Positions 12,689 to 19,720 of a stretch of DNA of 35,188 nucleotides are shown piece after piece. How positions within the stretch are numbered: position 1 is the first letter of the stretch; each line of letters opens with the position of its first letter. The position numbers and the translations under genes were made by a program. Source of the stretch: a virus. The notes under the pieces were generated by a model that saw only the letters and a program-made list of their open reading frames with translations, had not been told where the DNA came from and made no database searches. Where the stretch lies: IMG/VR virus record IMGVR_UViG_3300041409_000428, positions 1 to 35,188 of that record. One strand, 5' to 3'.

Positions 12689-13606
12689 TCAGCCGCCCGT
12701 GTAGAACTGCCGGTTGGCGACCACGTCGCGGTGCTCGAGGATCGCCCCGTGCCGCTTGCGGACACCCTGCAGCGCGGCCTCGTTGGCGGCGTGCTCGTTC
12801 TCGGCGGCCTGCAGGAGCGCCCGGTGGGCGTTCATGCGGGACTCGACGGCTTCCCCGACGGTGCCGAGCTCGGCGAGGGTGTCGGGGTCGACCTCCATCT
12901 CGGAGAGGGACGCGACGGTTTCGTCGATGCGCTGCACGTCTTGTTCGGCGCGCTGCATTCCGGCTTGCGCGTCGTCGACCTCGTCGGCGGACCGCTTGAT
13001 GTCGGCTTCGAGCTGCTGCTCGTAGTCGTCCATGGAGTTGATGTCGGCGGTGCGGGTGGTGGTGGCCACGGGGGTGTTCTCCTTCGGTTGGGTGGTGCCG
13101 TTGTGGGTGGGGTCGGGTACGGCGGTGAGGGTCGGCGGCGGGGTGTCGGGTCGCGCGGGGGTGTTGGCCACCGGGTGCTGGTCGGGGTTGTCGGGTGCCG
13201 GGTCGACGTTGGCGGTGTCGGCCTTGCCACCGAAGCGGGCGCGGGCCCGTTCCTTGCCTTCCGGCCAGCCGCGTCGCCATCCGGCGGCGAACTCGCGGCG
13301 GACGACACCGGTTCCGGCGACCACAGCGGCCGTGCCGGTGGCGACCCGGCGGCCGACACCCGCGCCACGACCGGTGCCCGTCGCCACATAGCGGCTCCGC
13401 GTCGTCGTGGTCGTCCCGCCGCGGCCGGTGGACACCCTCGAACCGGCGCCGCCGACATGTCCCGGCGGAGCATGCCCGCCGGAGCCGTGGCCACCACCAC
13501 GGCGGCCCTGGATCAGCCGCTTCGTGGCCGCCGTGGCGTCCTCCGTAGCCCGTTTGAAGCCGTACAGCATCCCACCCAAGACGAGCAGGATCATGATCGG
13601 TTCCAT
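12689..13606 (-). CDS. Single-pass membrane protein with coiled-coil domain (transfer module)
   Basis: 305 residues from ATG 13606. A short hydrophobic N-terminus (MEPIMILLVLGGMLYGF) is followed by a Gly/Arg/Thr-rich linker, a Pro/Thr-rich stretch, and from about residue 190 an acidic heptad-rich helix region (LEADIKRSADEVDDAQAGMQ and following) to near the C-terminus. Proteins of this build sit next to traB in Streptomyces-type plasmids and may help spread or tether the translocase; the exact family was not identified. It ends five bases before the translocase start. Confidence 0.72.
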   Translation of the reverse strand: MEPIMILLVLGGMLYGFKRATEDATAATKRLIQGRRGGGHGSGGHAPPGHVGGAGSRVSTGRGGTTTTTRSRYVATGTGRGAGVGRRVATGTAAVVAGTGVVRREFAAGWRRGWPEGKERARARFGGKADTANVDPAPDNPDQHPVANTPARPDTPPPTLTAVPDPTHNGTTQPKENTPVATTTRTADINSMDDYEQQLEADIKRSADEVDDAQAGMQRAEQDVQRIDETVASLSEMEVDPDTLAELGTVGEAVESRMNAHRALLQAAENEHAANEAALQGVRKRHGAILEHRDVVANRQFYTGG

Positions 13607-13620
13607 CGGTCAGTCCTCCA

Positions 13621-14061
13621 TCAGTGAATGCCGAACAGGGCGCCGACGGCCATACCGGCGGCGGTGGCCACACCGTTCACGACAGACGTGCCGACCTGGC
13701 CAGCCAAGCCGGGGATCATGGCCACGGTCACCGGCACGAACGCGGCGGCCACCAACGTCCGGCCCGTCACCTTGTTCTGCCACAGGGCCACCGTCACCAA
13801 GGCGATCGCGACGATGGCCACGACACTGGTAGCCACGACACCACCCAACTGGCCGACGAACTGCGCGACGACGCCGTCCACGTACACCGCCGTGCGGTGC
13901 AGCCAGCTCGCCAGCCCCGACCCGGCGAGCCCCGACATCCCGGCGATGACCAGCACCGCGACGATCCGGGGCTGCCACCGGCCCGCCACGAACCACATGA
14001 TCGCGGCGACGACGAGACACACCAGCCCTGCGCCCGCCGAAATCCCCGCCCCTGCCGTCAT
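13621..14061 (-). CDS. Multi-pass membrane protein, Spd-like
   Basis: 146 residues from ATG 14061, overlapping the upstream stop by ATGA. Four or so hydrophobic segments are visible: about residues 8-28, 32-52, 72-92 and 100-118. No enzymatic motif. Its location two genes upstream of a TraB-like translocase and its composition match the small hydrophobic spread (Spd) proteins of actinomycete plasmids, which help intramycelial DNA spread. The assignment is by context. Confidence 0.73.
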   Translation of the reverse strand: MTAGAGISAGAGLVCLVVAAIMWFVAGRWQPRIVAVLVIAGMSGLAGSGLASWLHRTAVYVDGVVAQFVGQLGGVVATSVVAIVAIALVTVALWQNKVTGRTLVAAAFVPVTVAMIPGLAGQVGTSVVNGVATAAGMAVGALFGIH

Positions 14062-14267
14062 GACGTCTGCCTTTCCTTCTCGTGGATGAACTCCTCCAGT
14101 GCGGACCGGATCCGGTTCCACACCTGGTCGTGCGGTGGCGCCAGGGCCCGAAGGCGGCTGAACGCGACCTGCGCCTGCCCCTGCGGGTCGGCGGCCTGGG
14201 CCATCTGCGTGGCGTAGTACTCCATCTGGCGGGTGGCCCGGCGGACCTGCCGGGGCGTCATCGTCAC
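14058..14267 (-). CDS. Small helical protein of the transfer module
   Basis: 69 residues from GTG 14267 (GTGA overlap upstream, ATGA downstream). It starts MTPRQVRRATRQMEYYATQM after two residues and continues as charged helices ending IHEKERQTS. No family recognised. Confidence 0.7.
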   Translation of the reverse strand: MTMTPRQVRRATRQMEYYATQMAQAADPQGQAQVAFSRLRALAPPHDQVWNRIRSALEEFIHEKERQTS

Positions 14268-14524
14268 CGCTTCACCTGCACCTCTCCGGTGGGCGTCAGC
14301 CAGCAGCTGGCGAACAGTCGCCTGCCGCCATTCGCCGCGTGGACGTGGATGACGTACCGCGAGTACTCCCGGTCGGACAGGCGGCTGTCGTTCCGCCGGG
14401 CGCGGACCATCTGCCGGAGTGTCGCGGCGAGCTCGTGGGCGTCGCCCGGGTCGAGGACACGCAGCTCCTCCGCCTGCTCGCTCGAGCCGAGGTACAGCCG
14501 GACGAGGAATTCCTTCGCGCTCAT
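14264..14524 (-). CDS. Hypothetical protein of the transfer module
   Basis: 86 residues from ATG 14524. It starts MSAKEFLVRLYLGSSEQAEE and has a basic helix (LRQMVRARRNDSRLSDREYS) then strands (RYVIHVHAANGGRRLFASCW). Function unknown; it is coupled by overlap to the genes on both sides. Confidence 0.7.
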   Translation of the reverse strand: MSAKEFLVRLYLGSSEQAEELRVLDPGDAHELAATLRQMVRARRNDSRLSDREYSRYVIHVHAANGGRRLFASCWLTPTGEVQVKR

Positions 14525-14670
14525 GCGCGGCTCCGTGACTGTGAGTGAGAGTGGCGGGTGGCGAGTGGCAGGGAAGAGGCGCCGTTTCGGCGTCCTACGC
14601 GCACCGTGTGACGGGCGCCCGCGTGCGCGCGCGAGGATGACACGGAGCGTGACAGGCGGCAAGGAGTCAC
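14521..14670 (-). CDS. Possible small Ser/Arg-rich protein
   Basis: 49 codons from GTG 14670, which overlaps the upstream stop, to TGA 14521, which overlaps the next ATG. The peptide is Ser/Arg/His-rich (VTPCRLSRSVSSSRAHAG) and codon use is less GC-biased at third positions than its neighbours. The two overlaps argue for a gene; the composition argues against, so it could be a linker only. Confidence 0.4.
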   Translation of the reverse strand: MTPCRLSRSVSSSRAHAGARHTVRVGRRNGASSLPLATRHSHSQSRSRA

Positions 14671-14867
14671 GGCCGGTCCCCGCGGCGGTGCCGCCCGCCC
14701 TGCCAGTGCAGCGGGCCAGGCAGGTCGACCCTGCTGCGCCGGGCCCGGGTGTTCCACGACCACGGCCCCAGCTTCACCGTCCACGACAGACCCTGGAACG
14801 ACAGGTTCGCCCGGATGTGCGCGAGACGGCTCCCGAGCCGCCACGACTGCCGCAGATGCACGCCCAC
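14667..14867 (-). CDS. Small DUF4236-like protein
   Basis: 66 residues from GTG 14867, starting one base after the upstream stop. LRQSWRLGSRLAHIRANLSF, then LSWTVKLGPWSW and RRSRVDLPGPLHW, follow the pattern of the short DUF4236-type proteins common on Streptomyces plasmids (R-S-x-R/L ... hLNxSxxGhSxSh ... GP). Function unknown in the family. Its presence supports a plasmid/AICE origin for this module. Confidence 0.66.
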   Translation of the reverse strand: MGVHLRQSWRLGSRLAHIRANLSFQGLSWTVKLGPWSWNTRARRSRVDLPGPLHWQGGRHRRGDRP

Positions 14868-14868
14868 G

Positions 14869-15051
14869 TCAGCGCCGCCCCCACTCGTTGACCGGCGCCG
14901 TGAGGCCCCACAGCAGGTTCGCGGCGACGAGGAGTACGGCCCCGGCTACGAGCGCGGCCCAGTTGTGGGCGACGAACCCGCCTAAGGCAGCGCCCGCGCC
15001 GGCAGCGCTCAGTACCAATACCAGCGCCTGTACGAGTGTCTGGGTGTTCAT
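14869..15051 (-). CDS. Small membrane protein (60 aa)
   Basis: 60 residues from ATG 15051. Two hydrophobic helices, about 7-25 and 31-50, with a short basic/acidic tail (APVNEWGRR). A two-helix protein next to other Spd-like genes; function unknown. Confidence 0.7.
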   Translation of the reverse strand: MNTQTLVQALVLVLSAAGAGAALGGFVAHNWAALVAGAVLLVAANLLWGLTAPVNEWGRR

Positions 15052-15056
15052 GCCGG

Positions 15057-15479
15057 TCAGCCTCTGCATCCGGGGCAGTGGCGTGCCACTGTGCGGCCGA
15101 TGAGCCACAGGAAGCCGAGGGCGGGGATGGCGCCTGCCACCCAGGGGATGAGTGTGGCGATGGTGACGCCGAGGGGGATGGTGGAGAACCAGAGGCCCGC
15201 GGCCCAGGCCGGGACGATGAGGGCGACGGCGGTGATGGTGGCGCGGATGGCGACGGTGCGGCCGGGGGTGACGCTGTGGCCTCGGGTGGGGCGTCGGGTG
15301 GCGGGCGTGACGGTGGGCGCGACGGGTGGGGTGGTGACGATGGTGATGCGCCGGACGACGGTGGCGGGTGCGGGTGCGGGTGCGGGTGCGGGTGGCGCAG
15401 GCGGCGGTGGCGGGGTGGCGGGTCGCGGCCTGGGGGCGATGGTGCGCGCCCCTGGGCGGTGGCGGGTGGCGGCGGTCAT
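15057..15479 (-). CDS. Pro-rich membrane protein, Spd-like
   Basis: 140 residues from ATG 15479. The first 75 residues are Pro/Ala/Thr-rich with an (AP)n run encoded by tandem hexanucleotides near 15366-15392. Two hydrophobic helices follow, about 80-100 and 105-128, and the end is TVARHCPGCRG with paired Cys. Likely a cytoplasmic Pro-rich arm on a membrane hairpin; function unknown. It starts one base after the stop of the DUF2637-like gene. Confidence 0.72.
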   Translation of the reverse strand: MTAATRHRPGARTIAPRPRPATPPPPPAPPAPAPAPAPATVVRRITIVTTPPVAPTVTPATRRPTRGHSVTPGRTVAIRATITAVALIVPAWAAGLWFSTIPLGVTIATLIPWVAGAIPALGFLWLIGRTVARHCPGCRG

Positions 15480-15480
15480 G

Positions 15481-16290
15481 TCAGGCTCCTCGGACGGCGG
15501 ACAGGGTGGGGCGGGTTGTCTTCCAGTGGCGAGTGACGGTGCGTTCGCTGATGGCGAGTCGGGCCGCGACTTCGGCTTGCGTCATGTCGGGGTGGGTTCG
15601 CCGGAGCTCGGCGATGCGTGTCGGGTTGTCGGTGTGCGGTGTCGGGGTGCGTGGCGGCGTCGGTGGCGTGTCGGTGTCGGGCTCGGCAGCGGCTGACGGG
15701 GTGACAGGTGCCGCCACGACAGGGGCGGTGTCGGGGCGCGTGTCCGGTGTCGCGACCGGTGTCGGGGCCGTGTCCGGCTCGGCGCGGAGGAGGCTGGTGA
15801 GCGCCGTTCCCATGCCGACCACGGCGATGGGGACACAGGACACGGCCATGGTGATCGGCCACGGGGCGGTGTCCCACCCGGCGGCGGTCATCAGGTGGAA
15901 CGCCACCTGCCCGAGCCCGCCGAGGATCAGCGCCCCGATGGCGGACCGGCGGGCGAACCGGCGGGCCCGCTCCGGCGCGCGTCCGGACAGCCAGACGTGG
16001 ATCGCGTACGCGGCGTAGGTCTCCATGCCGATGGGCAGGGTGATGGCGGTGTCGAGCTCGTAGTCGGACCAGCCGGGCAGCAGCTGCACGACCCCGAAGC
16101 CGGTGAGTCCACCGAGGCCGACCCAGCCGGACCAGATGGCGACGAACGCGGGGGCGGCGAGCAGGAGAACGGGCCAGCGGGCCCAGCCCCGGCCGGTGGC
16201 CGCATGGGGGGTCGGGTCACCGGCCGGGCCGCCGAGGCTAGCGGACGTGTCGGCCTGTCCGTGGCGGAATTGATCAACTGGGGGGGTCAC
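15481..16290 (-). CDS. DUF2637-like membrane protein with C-terminal helix-turn-helix
   Basis: 269 residues from GTG 16290 (GTGA overlap). Four hydrophobic segments between about residues 38 and 155 include WSGWVGLGGLTGFGVV and LPIGMETYAAYAIHVWLSG, a layout known from DUF2637/Spd-type proteins of AICEs and actinomycete plasmids. A Pro/Thr/Asp-rich linker follows. The last 45 residues (RIAELRRTHPDMTQAEVAAR, LAISERTVTRHWK) form a helix-turn-helix. It would sit in the membrane and present a DNA-binding tail, which could guide DNA to the translocase or regulate genes. Confidence 0.78.
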   Translation of the reverse strand: MTPPVDQFRHGQADTSASLGGPAGDPTPHAATGRGWARWPVLLLAAPAFVAIWSGWVGLGGLTGFGVVQLLPGWSDYELDTAITLPIGMETYAAYAIHVWLSGRAPERARRFARRSAIGALILGGLGQVAFHLMTAAGWDTAPWPITMAVSCVPIAVVGMGTALTSLLRAEPDTAPTPVATPDTRPDTAPVVAAPVTPSAAAEPDTDTPPTPPRTPTPHTDNPTRIAELRRTHPDMTQAEVAARLAISERTVTRHWKTTRPTLSAVRGA

Positions 16291-16472
16291 GACGCGAGCA
16301 CCTCGACGTTGTGTTCGGCGGTGAGCTCGGGGGCGCAGGGCCATGTCGGGCATCCGGCGGTGCACTGTCCGCCGACGTTGCGGCGGTGGGCGTGGAGGAC
16401 GCGGATGGCGGTGTCCAGCGCGTGGGCGATGGGGTCGCTGTCGTGGCCGTGTCCGGTCGTCGTGTCGGCCAT
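16287..16472 (-). CDS. Small Cys/His-containing protein, first gene of the transfer operon
   Basis: 61 residues from ATG 16472 with AGGAG 8 bases upstream. It has HALDTAIRVLHAHRRNVGGQ, then CTAGCPTWPCAPEL with three Cys that could bind zinc. It is the promoter-proximal gene of the minus-strand module running to 8552. An in-frame ATG at 16565 would place the hairpin repeat inside the gene and lacks a ribosome-binding site. Confidence 0.7.
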   Translation of the reverse strand: MADTTTGHGHDSDPIAHALDTAIRVLHAHRRNVGGQCTAGCPTWPCAPELTAEHNVEVLAS

Positions 16473-16497
16473 GGCTGGCTCCTGGTGGGTGTGGTGG

Positions 16498-16539
16498 CCG
16501 GGCCGGTGACGGTCTCGGTCGGCGGCGTCACCGGCCCGG
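16498..16539. repeat. Perfect 14 bp inverted repeat in the leader of the transfer operon
   Basis: CCGGGCCGGTGACG (16498-16511) and its exact reverse complement (16526-16539) flank a 14-base loop. It lies in the 5' leader of the minus-strand operon, 26 bases before ATG 16472. It is not followed by a T-run. An attenuator, RNA-stability hairpin or DNA-level site (origin or cis transfer locus) are all possible. Confidence 0.6.
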
Positions 16540-16573
16540 TTGTCTGTGGACACGTGCTGTGTCATGTCCGGGG

Positions 16574-16650
16574 ACGCTACACCCGTGTCTAGACACGCAC
16601 CAGTGGTTCACGCTCAAAAGTGGTGTTGGTGTCTAGACACGGAGTACGGT
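16574..16650. promoter_or_regulatory. Divergent promoters with two GTGTCTAGACAC operators
   Basis: The 12 bp palindrome GTGTCTAGACAC occurs at 16585-16596 and 16629-16640, centres 44 bp apart. Each lies 4-5 bases upstream of a possible -10: TAGCGT on the minus strand (16579-16574) and TACGGT on the plus strand (16645-16650), so each would fill the spacer of one promoter; -35 boxes are weak. A related ACACCTAGACAC is at 16974-16985. The ribbon-helix-helix protein encoded at 16689 is the likely binder. Confidence 0.55.
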
Positions 16651-16688
16651 CGTGGCATGACGGTGCGAAGTCCTGACATGATGGCGGC

Positions 16689-16964
16689 GTGTCGAACCCC
16701 TCCCACACGCCGAAGCGCGTCTTCCGCGCCGACGACGACCTGTGGGACCCGGCCGCCGCGAAGGCGGAGAGACACGGCCGGACGATGAGCGACATCCTCC
16801 GCGAAGCCATGGCCCAGTGGATCCAGCCCGCCAAGGTGGCGTTGGGTGACAGGGTGCAGCTGCTGCGTGCCGGTGCGGCTCCGGAGCTGTACGAGGTGGT
16901 GGAGGAGCCGGTCGACGGTGTCGGTGGCCGGACCGTGCCGACACTGCGGAGGGTCGAGGAGTGA
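16689..16964 (+). CDS. Ribbon-helix-helix regulator divergent from the transfer operon
   Basis: 91 residues from GTG 16689; a stop codon 15 bases upstream in frame rules out a longer start. The N-terminal half has the RHH pattern: strand RVFRADD, helix LWDPAAAKAERH, then TMSDILREAMAQWI. The second half is strand-rich (VQLLRAGAAPELYEVVEEPV). Divergent orientation and paired palindromes suggest it represses itself and the transfer operon, like Kor-type controls of actinomycete plasmids. The function is inferred. Confidence 0.74.
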   Translation: MSNPSHTPKRVFRADDDLWDPAAAKAERHGRTMSDILREAMAQWIQPAKVALGDRVQLLRAGAAPELYEVVEEPVDGVGGRTVPTLRRVEE

Positions 16965-16993
16965 GCTCCGCCGACACCTAGACACAGCAAAAC

Positions 16994-17027
16994 GCGCCCC
17001 CGCCCTCCCGAAGGAGAGCGGGGGCGC
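16994..17027 (-). terminator. Rho-independent terminator of the late operon
   Basis: GCGCCCCCGC pairs with GCGGGGGCGC (10 bp) and CTCC with GGAG above one mismatch, closing on a CGAA loop. On the minus strand it is followed by GTTTTGC, so it mainly ends the late transcript after the holin gene at 17051. It may also stop the plus-strand regulator message, though no T-run follows on that strand. Confidence 0.75.
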
Positions 17028-17050
17028 AGTCGTTCGCGCGGAACGTCAGG

Positions 17051-17284
17051 TCACGGCTGGCCGATGTCCGACCGCGGCGAATGCGCCGCATTCCAACCCG
17101 CCAGCAGACCAGCCGCCGTCGTGATCGCCGGAGCCACGAACACCTCGATGATGTCCGGCAGACCCGCCACCAGATCCGTGCTCGTCACACCGTTCAGAAT
17201 CGCCAGAGCCGCCACACCGACAAGGTAACTGGCAACCCCAGCGGCCTTGACCTTCGTCTCCATGGGCGCGTTCGCTGTCTTCAC
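17051..17284 (-). CDS. Phage holin-like protein (DUF7439-type)
   Basis: 77 residues from GTG 17284, overlapping the endolysin stop (GTGA); ATG 17263 is an alternative. It has VKAAGVASYLVGVAALAIL and then PDIIEVFVAPAITTAAGLLA, two hydrophobic helices, ending with GWNAAHSPRSD. The x-K-x-KA-x ... AG-x-x-A-x-HSPR pattern matches small holins next to amidases in actinophages. Holins form membrane lesions that let the endolysin reach the wall. It is the last gene of the late operon. Confidence 0.78.
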   Translation of the reverse strand: MKTANAPMETKVKAAGVASYLVGVAALAILNGVTSTDLVAGLPDIIEVFVAPAITTAAGLLAGWNAAHSPRSDIGQP

Positions 17285-18231
17285 TGCGCTGCTCCGTTCT
17301 CGGTGATACCGGGCGCCGCGGGCGCGGGCTCCGGGGTCTGCGACGCGTCGAAGTCGGCGCGGAGCTGCTCCAGGACCGCGTCCCGCTGGGCGGCCTTCGC
17401 GTCGCGCTGCGTGTCGTCCACGTCGTCGGTGTCCATGCGGGTCACCAGCATCTGCACGGCCCGGTTCAAGTTCTGGAAACTGCGCGTCAACTGCTCGTTC
17501 GTGGCCACCCGCTCCCCCTTCGAAGGCGCCGCCAGCACTCTGGCGCGCGCCATGATCTGGTCCTTCACCCGGCCCCGGAACCCCGGCCCGCAGTCCGTGT
17601 GACCGCCCACCCGGGCCCGCGCCACCGTCACGCAGTAGTGATCCGAGAACCCGCCCAGACGGACGTCGTTGGCCCGCACCGCAGCGTTCAACTGCGCCGG
17701 GCTGATCCACCGCAACGGAATGCCGTACCGCAGATTCAGCTCTGCCGCCCACGCCGCGCCGGCCTCCAGCAGCAGCTTCTCCGACAGCCACCGTTTCTCC
17801 GTCCAGGCGGCGAACGCGCACTGCTCGAGTGTCAGCGTCGACTCGTTGACGTCGGGGTTCGTCCACGCCGCCCACTGGTCCGGCACGTACCGGCCCCGCC
17901 GCCCGGCCGTGTCCGTGCCGACGTGCGACGACACGAACCGGGGCGTGTTCTTGAAGAAGTTCCCGAGCTCGGTGACCGTCAGCGCACCTTCGGCGGTGTG
18001 GAAGATCCCGGCCACGATCCGCTTGCTGCCGCGGCTCGAATAGTCCGGGCAGGGGATGACGATCCACTGCGCCTCCGCGCCCGCGAACCCCTCCGGCTCA
18101 CCGACCGCCGTCTCACCCTTCACGCCGTGCCCCACATCCGGGGAGTCGTCACCCGGATACGGGCGCGGCGGCGGCCACAGCGACGGGTCGATCTGCACAG
18201 GTTCGAGCTCCACGCGCTCCGGGGCGCTCAT
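17281..18231 (-). CDS. Endolysin, N-acetylmuramoyl-L-alanine amidase (Amidase_2/PGRP)
   Basis: 316 residues from ATG 18231. The amidase domain spans about residues 55-225: IFHTAEG with zinc ligand H78, SSHVGTD around H103, and GGHTDCGPGF with H211 and D213 or C214 as remaining ligands. The family cuts the bond between muramic acid and the stem peptide. From about 225 the C-terminus is helical and charged (NLNRAVQMLVTRMDTDDVDD), ending in a Pro/Ala-rich tail, and has no recognisable LysM or SH3 wall-binding module. The adjacent holin supports the role in lysis. Confidence 0.9.
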   Translation of the reverse strand: MSAPERVELEPVQIDPSLWPPPRPYPGDDSPDVGHGVKGETAVGEPEGFAGAEAQWIVIPCPDYSSRGSKRIVAGIFHTAEGALTVTELGNFFKNTPRFVSSHVGTDTAGRRGRYVPDQWAAWTNPDVNESTLTLEQCAFAAWTEKRWLSEKLLLEAGAAWAAELNLRYGIPLRWISPAQLNAAVRANDVRLGGFSDHYCVTVARARVGGHTDCGPGFRGRVKDQIMARARVLAAPSKGERVATNEQLTRSFQNLNRAVQMLVTRMDTDDVDDTQRDAKAAQRDAVLEQLRADFDASQTPEPAPAAPGITENGAAQ

Positions 18232-18240
18232 GTGTCTCCC

Positions 18241-18546
18241 TCAGTCAGTGAAGTCGGTGATGTTCACGCCAGGGGCGTGCTTGATGAGCAGCCGCCGGAG
18301 GGTCGCCACCTGGCGTTCGAGCCGGTCGGCGCGCTCGTTCGCTGTGGCCGCGTTGCGGCGGACCCGCTCGAGGGCCGTCTCCAGGTCGGCGACGATGCCC
18401 TTGTTGATTTTCTCGGCCCGCTCGTAGGCGGTCTGCTCGGCGGCCTTCTCGATCTCCTGCGCGCGGCGTGACGAGCGGGCTGTGTACGCGACGGCGAACG
18501 CCGACAGGGCGGCGGCACCCAGGGTTGCGATGGACTGCCAGTCCAC
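18241..18546 (-). CDS. Membrane-anchored coiled-coil protein in the lysis region
   Basis: 101 residues from GTG 18546. One hydrophobic helix near residues 5-22 is followed by a long heptad-like helix (IEKAAEQTAYERAEKINKGI through DRLERQVATLRRLLIK). Such small N-anchored coiled-coil proteins next to endolysins can act as spanin-like or holin-regulating proteins; no specific family was recognised. Confidence 0.72.
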   Translation of the reverse strand: MDWQSIATLGAAALSAFAVAYTARSSRRAQEIEKAAEQTAYERAEKINKGIVADLETALERVRRNAATANERADRLERQVATLRRLLIKHAPGVNITDFTD

Positions 18547-18550
18547 GACG

Positions 18551-18964
18551 TCACCCCCCGTTTCCGGGGCGCGGCTCCAGCATCCCCGCGGGCAACGCGA
18601 GGGCGAGGCTGAGCGCCGCGTAGACCTCCGCGCCCAGCCAGGCCAGGTCCACGCCGTACACCGCCGCCGACATCAGGAACACCGCGGCCCACCACGACGG
18701 CATCGCGACGAGGACCGCGAACCCGGCGGTCATGTGCCGGGTCAGGGCGCAGACGATGCCCAGCAGCCCGGCCGCGATCCACACCGCGCCCCAGTTCTGC
18801 ACCGTCAACGGGAGGGTGTCGAGGACGGCGACGAGGTTCCGCAGCCCCGAGCTGGATGTCTTGCCGGTCAGGTAGCTGTAGCCGATGAGGCACCAGATGT
18901 TGCCGAACAGGATGAGGAACAGGCCCTTCCGGCCAACCATCCACCACCGGCGGCTCGGCGGCAT
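18551..18964 (-). CDS. Four-helix membrane protein, possible second holin
   Basis: 137 residues from ATG 18964 (TGATG overlap). Hydrophobic segments lie at about 12-32, 58-78, 82-104 and 108-128. Lack of any soluble domain and placement just before the endolysin suggest membrane permeabilisation or lysis timing. It is not a family I recognise with certainty. Confidence 0.72.
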   Translation of the reverse strand: MPPSRRWWMVGRKGLFLILFGNIWCLIGYSYLTGKTSSSGLRNLVAVLDTLPLTVQNWGAVWIAAGLLGIVCALTRHMTAGFAVLVAMPSWWAAVFLMSAAVYGVDLAWLGAEVYAALSLALALPAGMLEPRPGNGG

Positions 18965-19677
18965 CAGGCCGACACCCGCCGGGCCTGCACGAAGGTCGCG
19001 GTCTGCCCGCCGGACAGGCCGCCGGTGATGACGCCGCCCGAGTTCTGGTACACGAACGCCTCGAAGTAGTCGCCGATCGTGAACGGCTCGTCGAAGTCGG
19101 CGTACACGGGCGGCAGGGACGCCGACGACCCGGAGGTGCCGGTGTCGAACACGACGGTGAACAGTTCCGTGCCGCCCGCGTTGGAGCCCGCCGAGTTCTT
19201 GCGCACCGACAGGTATTTGATGGGCGCGGCGTAGTTGCCGAACCCCGGGCGGACCCGCACGTGGTACAGCCCGGCGACGGTGGCGGTGACGCGGGACGAG
19301 TTGTCGGTGAACATGCCGTGGGTGTCCCGCGCCGATTCGGTCCACACGATGGGGACGGCACTGGTGGTGCCGTTGAGGCTGAGCGCTGCCGCCCGGTACA
19401 GGTGGCAGGCTGGCGGATTGGTGAGCAGGGTGAGGTCGGCGGGGACGGTGAGCCGCACGTACACGCCTCCGGCGCGGACCTCCAGCCGGTCCACATCCGA
19501 CAGGTAGGTGACCTCACCATCCTGCGGCGACGGGACTTGCGCGGCGCGGTCCGCCGAGGACGTGAAACGGCGCACGATCTTCGGGTCGGCGGCGTCGGCG
19601 AGGGCCTTCATCTGCTGCGGGCCCGCGGGGGCGTCGGAGTTCTCCGGGTAGACCAGTCCACCGACAGTGGTTCCCAC
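18964..19677 (-). CDS. Minor tail / receptor-binding protein
   Basis: 237 residues from GTG 19677, preceded by a strong AGGAGG. The N-terminus (YPENSDAPAGPQQMKALADA) is the attachment segment seen in many actinophage minor tail proteins. The rest is beta-rich and resembles a C1q/TNF-like trimer tip (VTATVAGLYHVRVRP, NSSRV, YFEAFVYQNSGG). It probably forms the tip of a tail fibre that contacts the cell surface. It follows the beta-helix spike gene in transcription order. Confidence 0.78.
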   Translation of the reverse strand: MGTTVGGLVYPENSDAPAGPQQMKALADAADPKIVRRFTSSADRAAQVPSPQDGEVTYLSDVDRLEVRAGGVYVRLTVPADLTLLTNPPACHLYRAAALSLNGTTSAVPIVWTESARDTHGMFTDNSSRVTATVAGLYHVRVRPGFGNYAAPIKYLSVRKNSAGSNAGGTELFTVVFDTGTSGSSASLPPVYADFDEPFTIGDYFEAFVYQNSGGVITGGLSGGQTATFVQARRVSA

Positions 19678-19720
19678 GCGGTCCTCCTACGGTTCGGTCG
19701 GGTGAGGGGGACGTGCGGGG

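Noticed and set aside
15366-15392. Tandem hexanucleotide run as a regulatory repeat
   Set aside because: It encodes an Ala-Pro run inside a Pro-rich membrane protein and is simple slippage-prone coding sequence.
8552-16964. A complete AICE with its own replication
   Set aside because: No RepSA-like, Prim-Pol or rolling-circle initiator is visible here, and the only integrase lies with the phage immunity genes.
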